The notes below the pieces were generated by a model. That model was not told where the DNA came from and searched no databases. It saw only the letters and a program-made list of their open reading frames with translations. Below, one piece after another: positions 56,910 through 64,000 of a stretch of DNA of 64,000 nt. Both the position numbers and the translations under genes were made by a program. Each line of letters begins with the position of its first letter. Position 1 is the stretch's first letter. The DNA is from Caulobacterales bacterium (GTDB lineage Bacteria > Pseudomonadota > Alphaproteobacteria > Caulobacterales > Caulobacteraceae): positions 1 to 64,000 of the forward strand of contig JAEKKJ010000027.1 in the NCBI GenBank assembly GCA_019510435.1. Reading direction: 5' to 3'.

Positions 56910-58878
56910 CGAACTCTACCAGAACCTCATCCGCTGCGACGCTGTCGCCGTTCTTCACGCCCACGGCTTTCACCACCCCATCGCGCTCGGCGCGGATGAT
57001 GTTCTGCATCTTCATGGCCTCGAGGACCGCCACCACCTCGCCGGCCTTCACCTCCTGGCCCTGGGCCACGTCGATGGAGACCACCAGGCCCGGCATGGGC
57101 GAGAGCACCATCTTGGAGGTGTCGGCCGCCTTCTTCGGCGGCAGCTTCTCGTGCAGCTCGGCCGAGCGCGGGGTCAGCACCAGGACATGCTGGGTGCAGG
57201 CGCGATGGCGGATGACGAAGCCTTCGGCCGCCGGCTTGACGGCCACGGTGAAGGCCCGGCCATCCAGGTCGCCGCGGAACACCGGCTGGCCCGGCCGCCA
57301 CTGGATGTCCTCCAGCCGCAGCGTCTTGCCGTCCAAGGTGATCGAAAGGCCGCCGCCGACCGCCTCGACGTGGGCGGTGAGTTTCTTGTGGCCCGCCACC
57401 ACCACCCAGTCGGCGCGCAGGTCGCCCGGGTTGGCCCGCGCCAGCAGCGCGCGGTGCATGGCCAGCGCCACCGCCGCCATCAGCCGGCGCTGGGCGTCGG
57501 TGGCCGGCAGGCCCTGGAAGCCCTCGGGGAACTCGTCCTTGATGTAGTTGGTGGAGAGCTTGCCCGAGCGGAACCGCGGCTGGTCCATCACTGCGGCCAG
57601 GAACGGGATGTTCTGGCCCAGCCCCTCGATGTGGAAGTCCTCCAGCGCCCGGCCCATGGCGTCGATGGCCGCCTCGCGGGTCTTGGCCCAGGTGGAGAGC
57701 TTGGAGATCATCGGATCGTAGAACATCGAGATCTCGTCGCCCTCGCGGACGCCGGCGTCGTTGCGCACCACGATGTCGCCGACCTGCCCCTCCACCGGCG
57801 GCGAATAGCGCACCAGCCGCCCGATCGAGGGCAGGAAGCCGCGGTATGGGTCCTCGGCGTAGATCCGGCTCTCCATGGCCCAGCCGTTGATCTTCAGGTC
57901 CTTCTGGGCGAAGGCCAGCTTCTCGCCATAGGCCGAGCGGATCATCTGCTCCACGAGGTCGAGGCCGGTGATCAGCTCGGTGACCGGGTGTTCCACCTGC
58001 AGGCGGGTGTTCATCTCCAGGAAGAAGAAGCTGCGGTCCTGGCCGGCCACGAATTCCACCGTGCCGGCCGAATCGTAGCTCACCGCCTGGGCCAGGCGCA
58101 CGGCCTGCTCGCCCATCGCCGCCCGGGTCTTGGCGTCGAGCAGCGGGCTGGGGGCCTCCTCGATGACCTTCTGGTTGCGGCGCTGGATCGAGCATTCGCG
58201 CTCGAACAGGTGGACAACGTTGCCGTGCTTGTCGCCCAGCACCTGGATCTCGACGTGGCGCGGGCTCTCGATGAACTTCTCGATGAAGATGCGGTCGTCG
58301 CCGAAGCTGGCCTTGGCCTCGGCGCGCACGGCGGGGAAGCCCTCCTCCACGTCCTTGCGGGTCCAGGCGACGCGGATCCCCTTCCCGCCCCCGCCGGCGG
58401 AGGCCTTGATCATCACCGGATAGCCGATCTGCTCGGAGATCTTCACGGCGTGGGCGGTGTCGTCGATCTCGCCCACGTGCCCGGGCACCACCGAGACATT
58501 GGCCTTGGCGGCGAACTTCTTGCTCTCGATCTTGTCGCCCATGGCCTCGATGGCCTTGGGGTTGGGGCCGATGAAGACGATGCCCTCGGCGGCCAGGCGG
58601 CGCGCGAAGCCGGCGTTCTCAGAGAGGAACCCGAAGCCGGGGTGCACGGCTTCCGCGCCGGTGGCGCGCACGGCCTCGACGATCTTGTCGGCCAGCAGGT
58701 AGCTCTGGGCCGCGGGCGGCGGGCCGATCAAGACGCTCTCGTCGGCCATCTCCACAGCCATCGAATCGGCGTCGGCCTCGGAGTAGACGACCACCGTCCT
58801 GATCCCCATCCGGCGACACGTCTTGATGATCCGGACGGCGATTTCGCCCCGGTTGGCGATCAGGATCTTCGAGAACAT
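56905..58878 (-). CDS. pccA: Propionyl-CoA carboxylase, biotin-carrying alpha subunit
   Basis: 657 residues: biotin carboxylase (1-450; ATP-grasp with KASAGGGGKGIRVAW, ECSIQRRNQKVIEE and EMNTRLQVEHPVTE), a BT-type central region (about 480-570) and a biotinyl domain at the C-terminus with the biotinylated Lys in LEAMKMQN. The BT region is the mark of PccA rather than of methylcrotonyl-CoA carboxylase. It acts with PccB, encoded about 2.8 kb away on the same strand. Confidence 0.93.
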   Translation of the reverse strand: MFSKILIANRGEIAVRIIKTCRRMGIRTVVVYSEADADSMAVEMADESVLIGPPPAAQSYLLADKIVEAVRATGAEAVHPGFGFLSENAGFARRLAAEGIVFIGPNPKAIEAMGDKIESKKFAAKANVSVVPGHVGEIDDTAHAVKISEQIGYPVMIKASAGGGGKGIRVAWTRKDVEEGFPAVRAEAKASFGDDRIFIEKFIESPRHVEIQVLGDKHGNVVHLFERECSIQRRNQKVIEEAPSPLLDAKTRAAMGEQAVRLAQAVSYDSAGTVEFVAGQDRSFFFLEMNTRLQVEHPVTELITGLDLVEQMIRSAYGEKLAFAQKDLKINGWAMESRIYAEDPYRGFLPSIGRLVRYSPPVEGQVGDIVVRNDAGVREGDEISMFYDPMISKLSTWAKTREAAIDAMGRALEDFHIEGLGQNIPFLAAVMDQPRFRSGKLSTNYIKDEFPEGFQGLPATDAQRRLMAAVALAMHRALLARANPGDLRADWVVVAGHKKLTAHVEAVGGGLSITLDGKTLRLEDIQWRPGQPVFRGDLDGRAFTVAVKPAAEGFVIRHRACTQHVLVLTPRSAELHEKLPPKKAADTSKMVLSPMPGLVVSIDVAQGQEVKAGEVVAVLEAMKMQNIIRAERDGVVKAVGVKNGDSVAADEVLVEFA

Positions 58879-58993
58879 TCGGGCCCTTGAGCTTCCGTCT
58901 TCACTTCGGCGTCGGCCCGGCGATCGAGGTCATGCCGCTTGCGCATGGATCGCCGTCTTCCGCCCGGAAGCCGGGGACCTTAGATTGACGGCC

Positions 58994-59491
<498 letters not shown>

Positions 59492-59585
59492 TCCGGCGTC
59501 CCACGGCGGGGTCTGCGACCATCGGCGCCCAAAGCGTGGCCACGACCGAGGCGCTAGGCTGATCCGGTCTTTCCGGAGGACCGCC

Positions 59586-60383
59586 TTGAAGCTCACGCCG
59601 CAGCAAGCCCGCGCCCATGCCGACGAGGTGCGCGCCACCAGCGTCACCGTCCTGCGCGGCCTCATCCCCGTGGAGACCATCGACGCCTGGAATGCGGCCT
59701 TTCAGCCGTTGCTGGCCGCATCGATCGACCGCGAGGGGGACAATCCCAACCGCGGGGCGCACCGCTACTACGTCACCCTGCCGTTCCAGGGCCTGTGGGC
59801 CGACGCCGGCATCGTCGACAACGACGCCATCCTGGCGGTCGTGGAGGACCTGGTCGGCGCGGACGGGGTGCTGTGCCAGTTGGCGAGCGACACGCCGCTG
59901 CTGGGTTCCGAGCACCAGGAGCTGCACCGCGACACGCAGCTCTTGTTCCCGGAGAGCGGCGTGGAGACGCCGCCCTATCAGCTGGCGGTGAACTTCCCGC
60001 TGGTCGACGTCACCGACGATAACGGGCCGATGGAATACGCCCCTGGCACCCACATGCTGTCGAAGGCCGACGGCATGGCGCGGGTGGCCAGCGGCGAGAT
60101 CCCGCTGGTGCGCGCCCACATGGCCCGCGGCGACGTGATGGTCCGCGACGTGCGCCACATCCACCGGGGAACGCCCAACCGCACGGGCGCGCCCCGGCCG
60201 ATGGTGGTGCTCGGCTACTCGCGGCGCTGGCTGCACCGGCCGGAAGTCAGCATCCGCGTGCCGGCCGACGTCCTGGTCGCGCTGCCGGAGCGGGCCCGCC
60301 GGTGGCTGCGGTTCAATCCGGTGTTCGAGTCCGCGGCCGAGGCGAGCCGCCCGGAGGAGACCTACCGGGCGTTCGCCTACTGA
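59586..60383 (+). CDS. Phytanoyl-CoA dioxygenase-family protein
   Basis: 265 residues from TTG 59586 with GGAGG upstream. Fe(II)/2-oxoglutarate dioxygenase fold: H114-x-D116 (LHRDTQ) and the distal His (His191 or His193, RHIHRGTPNRTG) form the metal triad, with the Arg in PNRT to bind 2-oxoglutarate. The substrate is unknown. It is convergent with the BON-protein gene. Confidence 0.88.
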   Translation: MKLTPQQARAHADEVRATSVTVLRGLIPVETIDAWNAAFQPLLAASIDREGDNPNRGAHRYYVTLPFQGLWADAGIVDNDAILAVVEDLVGADGVLCQLASDTPLLGSEHQELHRDTQLLFPESGVETPPYQLAVNFPLVDVTDDNGPMEYAPGTHMLSKADGMARVASGEIPLVRAHMARGDVMVRDVRHIHRGTPNRTGAPRPMVVLGYSRRWLHRPEVSIRVPADVLVALPERARRWLRFNPVFESAAEASRPEETYRAFAY

Positions 60384-60405
60384 CCGAGGGCCGGCCGAGA
60401 GCCGT

Positions 60406-61629
60406 TCAGGTCCGCCGCGTCGTGGTGCGGGTGGCGGCGGTGTCCTCGCCGGAGTTGCCGTCGGTAACGTCGGCGAGCGGGTCCTTGCGCATCTGCGCCT
60501 CCTGCACGCTGTCGCCATAGCCGCGGCCAGGCGAGGTGAAGAAGTTGCCCGCCTGCAGGCGCAGATTGTTCTGCACGTGCGTCACGCCGGACAGGTCCTC
60601 GACGATCCGCTCGGCCCGGTGCTTGGCCTCGCGGTTCTCCACCGTGCCCGACAGCGTCACCTCGCCGCCGGAGACCGAGACGTTGATGTTGCTGGCGTCG
60701 ACCCAGGGATCGTCCGTCAGCCGCTGGTGCACCTCCTCGCTGATCCGCTCGTCGGAGCGCTTGTAGCCCTTGGGTCCGAGGCCCCGGGCGCCGCGCTCGC
60801 CGGCATAGCCCTCGCGGTCGCGGGCATAGTCGTTGCGGTCCTCGCGGCCCACGCCCTCGAACCAGCTGGAGATCTTCTGGCCGGTGCGGCGGAAGAACTC
60901 CCCGGCGTCCCTTGCGCGATCCTCGAAGCCCTCGCGGCCCTCGCCTTCACGCCCGTAGCGGCCCTCGCTGCGGCCGCCATCGCCATAGCCGCGCTCGTAG
61001 TCGTAGCCGCCCGTGCCGCCCGACCAGGTCCCGCCCGGGTAGGCGCCCTGGCCATAGCCGCTGTAGCCGCCGCCATAGCCGGTGTTGGCGCTGCCGCCGT
61101 AGGTCCCGGCGTAGCCGCCGCCCCCCTCGCCGCCGTAGCGGTTCATCTCGCGGGCGTAGCGCTGGTCGGCCTCGCGGCTGCCGAACCGGCGGCCCTGGTC
61201 GTAGCCGCGAGGCGTGGCGCCATACTCGACCCCGCCCTGGCCATATTCCTCGCGGTAGATCCGGCCGCGGCCGTCATCGCCGTAGAAGCGGCCGCCGCGG
61301 GTGTAGTCCTGGCCGGAGAAGCGCGGATTGGCGCGATAGCCGACGTCATAGTCGCCTCGCCGCATGGCCGGGGACACCCCGCCATAGTCCTGGCGCTGCC
61401 AGGTCTCGTTGCCGGGCTTGTTGTATTCGGCGCCGTAGTCGTTCTGGCCGAACACCCTGTCCTCGCGGTCGCGGTCGAAGTCCCGACCGAAGCTGCGGGT
61501 CTCGCGCCCGCGGTAGCGGTCCTGCCGCTCGTCCCGCCCCTCGTCGTTCAGGCCGAACTCGTCATAGCGGCGCTCGCGGCGCCAGTACTCCTGCTCGCGC
61601 TCGGCGTCGTCGTTCCAGCGGCCAGGCAT
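60406..61629 (-). CDS. BON-domain protein with RGY-rich low-complexity region
   Basis: 407 residues. The first 230 residues are low-complexity, very rich in Arg, Gly, Tyr and Asp with many YG and DR repeats. A BON domain lies at about 290-355 (DDPWVDASNINVSVSGGEVTLSGTVENREAKHRAERIVEDLSGVTHVQNNLRL). BON domains usually bind membranes or phospholipids. There is no signal peptide. GAAGGAGAACGCGC precedes the ATG. The R/G/Y/D bias is unusual for a bacterial protein. Confidence 0.82.
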   Translation of the reverse strand: MPGRWNDDAEREQEYWRRERRYDEFGLNDEGRDERQDRYRGRETRSFGRDFDRDREDRVFGQNDYGAEYNKPGNETWQRQDYGGVSPAMRRGDYDVGYRANPRFSGQDYTRGGRFYGDDGRGRIYREEYGQGGVEYGATPRGYDQGRRFGSREADQRYAREMNRYGGEGGGGYAGTYGGSANTGYGGGYSGYGQGAYPGGTWSGGTGGYDYERGYGDGGRSEGRYGREGEGREGFEDRARDAGEFFRRTGQKISSWFEGVGREDRNDYARDREGYAGERGARGLGPKGYKRSDERISEEVHQRLTDDPWVDASNINVSVSGGEVTLSGTVENREAKHRAERIVEDLSGVTHVQNNLRLQAGNFFTSPGRGYGDSVQEAQMRKDPLADVTDGNSGEDTAATRTTTRRT

Positions 61630-61713
61630 GCGCGTTCTCCTTCAGTCTTCTGCTGATGACGGGCAGAGCCCGCCTCAGCGGCAGAACCGAAGGATGGTGA
61701 GGGGAGTTCCGGC

Positions 61714-63246
61714 CTATAACGGGATGTTGTCGTGCTTCTTCCAGGGGTTCGACAGCGTCTTGCCCTTCAGGTTCTTCAGCGCGTTGACGATCCGCTTGCG
61801 GGTGGAGTGCGGCATGATCACGTCGTCGATGTAGCCGCGCGAGGCCGCCACGAACGGGTTGGCGAACCGGGCCTTGTACTCGGCCTCCCGCGCGGCGATC
61901 GCCTCCGGGTCGCCGATCTCGGCGCGGAAGATGATCTCCACGGCGCCCTTGGAGCCCATCACCGCGATCTCGGCGGTGGGCCAGGCGTAGTTGACGTCGC
62001 CGCGGATGTGCTTGGAGCTCATCACGTCATAGGCGCCGCCATAGGCCTTGCGGGTGATCAGGGTGATCTTCGGCACCGTGGCCTCGGCGTAGGCGAACAG
62101 CAGCTTGGCGCCGTGGCGGATCAGGCCGCCCTGCTCCTGGCGCGTCCCCGGCATGAAGCCCGGCACGTCCACGAAGGTGATGATCGGGATCTCGAAGGCG
62201 TCGCAGAAGCGCACGAAGCGCGCGCCCTTGCGGCTGGCGTCGATGTCCAGCACCCCGGCCAGGGTTTGCGGCTGGTTGGCGACGATGCCCACCGGCTGGC
62301 CGTCCATCCGCGCGAACCCCACCACGATGTTCTTGGCGAAGTCCGGGCTGATCTCGAAGAAGTCGGCCTCGTCGACCACCTTCTGGATCAGCTCCTTCAT
62401 GTCGTAGGGCTTGTTGGGATTGGCCGGGACCAGGCTGTCCAGGCTCATCTCGCTGCGCTTGGGATCGTCGTAGCTCTCGCGGATCGGCGGCTTCTCACGG
62501 TTGGAGAGCGGCAGGAAGTCCACCAGGCGGCGCACCTGGGTCAGGGCCTCCAGGTCGTTCTCGAAGGCGCCGTCCGCGACGCCGGACTTCAGGGCGTGGA
62601 CCCTATAGCCGCCCAGCTCCTCGTGGCTGACCTCCTCGTGGGTGACGGTCTTCACCACGTCGGGGCCGGTCACGTACATGTAGGACGTGTCCTTCACCAT
62701 GAAGATGAAGTCGGTGATCGCCGGGGAATAGACGTCGCCGCCGGCGCAGGGGCCCATGATGACGCTGATCTGGGGGATGACGCCCGAGGCCAGGGTGTTC
62801 TCCAGGAAGATGTCGGCATAGCCGCCAAGCGCGGCCACGCCCTCCTGGATGCGCGCGCCGCCGGCGTCGAAGAGGCCGATCACAGGGGCCCCGACCTTCA
62901 TGGCCTGACGCTGGACCTTCAGGATCTTCTCCGCATGCGCGCTGGAAAGAGATCCGCCGAAGACGGTGAAATCCTTGGAGAAGACGAACACCACGCGGCC
63001 GTTGATCCGGCCCCAGCCGGTGACCACGCCGTCGCCGGGGATCCGCTGGTCGGCCATGCCGAACTCGGTGACCCGGTGCTCGACGAACATGTCGAACTCC
63101 TCGAACGAGCCCTCGTCCAGCAGCAGGTCGATGCGCTCGCGGGCGGTCAGCTTGCCCTTGGCGTGCTGGCTGGCGATCCGCTTTTCGCCCCCGCCCAGAC
63201 GCGCCTCGTCACGGCGCTTCTCGAGTTCTTCCAGGATGTGTTTCAA
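61714..63246 (-). CDS. pccB: Propionyl-CoA carboxylase, beta (carboxyltransferase) subunit
   Basis: 510 residues starting at TTG 63246; MKHILEELEKRRDEARLGGGEKRIASQHAKGKLTARERIDLLLDEGSFEE is the conserved start of PccB. The two crotonase-like halves carry GGSLSSAHAEKI, FDAGGARIQEGV, PVGIVANQPQ and DVPGFMPGTRQEQGGLIRHGAKLL. It carboxylates propionyl-CoA with PccA, feeding methylmalonyl-CoA into succinyl-CoA. No methylmalonyl-CoA mutase is in the window. Confidence 0.95.
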   Translation of the reverse strand: MKHILEELEKRRDEARLGGGEKRIASQHAKGKLTARERIDLLLDEGSFEEFDMFVEHRVTEFGMADQRIPGDGVVTGWGRINGRVVFVFSKDFTVFGGSLSSAHAEKILKVQRQAMKVGAPVIGLFDAGGARIQEGVAALGGYADIFLENTLASGVIPQISVIMGPCAGGDVYSPAITDFIFMVKDTSYMYVTGPDVVKTVTHEEVSHEELGGYRVHALKSGVADGAFENDLEALTQVRRLVDFLPLSNREKPPIRESYDDPKRSEMSLDSLVPANPNKPYDMKELIQKVVDEADFFEISPDFAKNIVVGFARMDGQPVGIVANQPQTLAGVLDIDASRKGARFVRFCDAFEIPIITFVDVPGFMPGTRQEQGGLIRHGAKLLFAYAEATVPKITLITRKAYGGAYDVMSSKHIRGDVNYAWPTAEIAVMGSKGAVEIIFRAEIGDPEAIAAREAEYKARFANPFVAASRGYIDDVIMPHSTRKRIVNALKNLKGKTLSNPWKKHDNIPL

Positions 63247-63456
63247 CGGGATGACGCCTTCGCGAAAACGAATGCGAAGCCGTAGTCGCCCGGTTGCAGC
63301 GAGGCAAGCTGACGCAGGGCGAGGGACAAGGGCCCACCAGCGCCCGTCCGTCCATCGGGCATCTCCCCAACTTGAAACTCAGGGTCGCGACATGGAACTG
63401 GTTCCCCCGTCGGGGACAACTGCAGGCCCGCGTTGGCGCTGCTGGAGGACTGCTCG

Positions 63457-64000
63457 ATGAAGAGACTGCTGCTCACCACCTGCGCCGCCCTGGGCCTGGC
63501 TACCGGAGCCCATGCCTCCCTCATCCCGGTGCTCGATTCCGTGATCCCCGTGGGCACAGAGTTCGAGTTCTCCTACAGCGGCACCTTGGCCGGCGACCAG
63601 GGCCTGATCCCCGGGTCTGAGCTCATCATCTTCGACTTCCTGGGCTATGTGGCCGGGAGCATCACGCCCGGCGCCTACGGGCCGGACCTCTCCGCCTTCA
63701 CCGAGCTGACCTCGCCGCTCCCGCCGCCGCCCGGGGAGGATGACGATCCCACCATCCTCAACCTGGTGTTCCGCTGGACAGGCTCGCCCTTCCAGGTCGC
63801 CGGCGGCCCCTACCCGGACCTCGACTTCAGCGGGCTGACGGCGCGGTCGACCTACGGCGGCGTCGGTGTCGACGGCTATGCCGCCAAGACGGTCACCAAC
63901 AATGGCAAGGCCGCCGGTCTGCTGGCCTTCAACTCCGGGGAGGTCGGGGTGCCGACCACGGTCCCCGAGCCCGCGACCTGGGCCATGCTGATCCTGGGCT
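63457..64000 (+). CDS. PEPxxWA-CTERM secreted protein, truncated by the window end
   Basis: The frame runs off the window; 181 residues are visible. ATG 63457 has GGAGG upstream. A signal peptide (about 1-20, ALGLATGAHA) is followed by a beta-rich region containing PPPPGEDDDP, and the visible part ends VPEPATWAMLILG, the first half of a PEPxxWA sorting motif. It would be processed by an exosortase outside this window. The 210 bases upstream separate it from divergent pccB. Confidence 0.85.
   Translation, partial: MKRLLLTTCAALGLATGAHASLIPVLDSVIPVGTEFEFSYSGTLAGDQGLIPGSELIIFDFLGYVAGSITPGAYGPDLSAFTELTSPLPPPPGEDDDPTILNLVFRWTGSPFQVAGGPYPDLDFSGLTARSTYGGVGVDGYAAKTVTNNGKAAGLLAFNSGEVGVPTTVPEPATWAMLILG

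Overview
The window is 64 kb of very GC-rich alphaproteobacterial chromosome. Gene content and order point to Caulobacteraceae, probably Phenylobacterium or a close relative. The evidence is pleD beside divK, a division-plane ATPase mipZ divergent from panC, an SpmX-like muramidase, clpS-clpA, and a plsY-dprA-topA-rnr-rpmG string as remembered from Caulobacter crescentus. The genus is inferred; the family is well supported. I see no prophage, CRISPR array, transposase or integron, so this is mostly core chromosome with small accessory insertions.

Layout. 1-7.7 kb: the 3' end of a dihydroorotase-like gene that lacks catalytic residues, a glycosyltransferase, a divergent cupin/ArsR pair, two paralogous cytosolic PAS chemoreceptors, then plsY-dprA. 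7.8-15.6 kb: topA, an alpha/beta hydrolase, rnr, a TMEM175-like channel, a Nudix hydrolase and rpmG. Two intergenic regions here (11.26-11.45 and 15.69-15.91 kb) carry the same three-part repeat. 15.9-23.4 kb: pleD-divK, a HAD-like protein, ROK kinase-dinB, clpS-clpA. 23.5-31.8 kb: small accessory genes, including a DGPF protein/ECF42 sigma pair and a translationally coupled ridA-GDPD-DUF482 operon. 31.9-39.9 kb: phasin with PhaR-like operator sites, a PBP-type carboxypeptidase, mipZ with a membrane J-protein, panC, arr, DUF1489-enoyl-CoA hydratase, and a cNMP-binding patatin.

39.9-47.4 kb starts with an isolated 22-codon ORF preceded by a Shine-Dalgarno that matches the 16S rRNA 3' end over 17 nt. 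It is followed by a seven-gene coupled operon: PQQ dehydrogenase, lipoprotein cytochrome c, an aa3-type oxidase with a cytochrome-c-fused subunit II, and a CtaG assembly factor. Together these look like a complete short respiratory chain from an alcohol-type substrate to oxygen.

47.4-64 kb: a secreted protein built from four TonB-C-like modules, an XRE regulator, a composite palindromic element, isovaleryl-CoA dehydrogenase, spmX behind a sigma-54-type promoter, mgtE, tRNA-Leu(GAG), two PEPxxWA-CTERM proteins, a FliN-like protein, lipB, msrB, a phytanoyl-CoA-dioxygenase-like gene, a BON protein and the propionyl-CoA carboxylase genes pccA and pccB.

Cell-cycle genes (pleD, divK, mipZ, spmX) and acyl-CoA catabolism genes (ivd, enoyl-CoA hydratase, pccA, pccB) recur across the window without forming single operons. 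The strongest candidates for something undescribed are the 22-codon ORF with its 16S-complementary leader, the three-part intergenic repeats, and the four-module TonB-C-like secreted protein.
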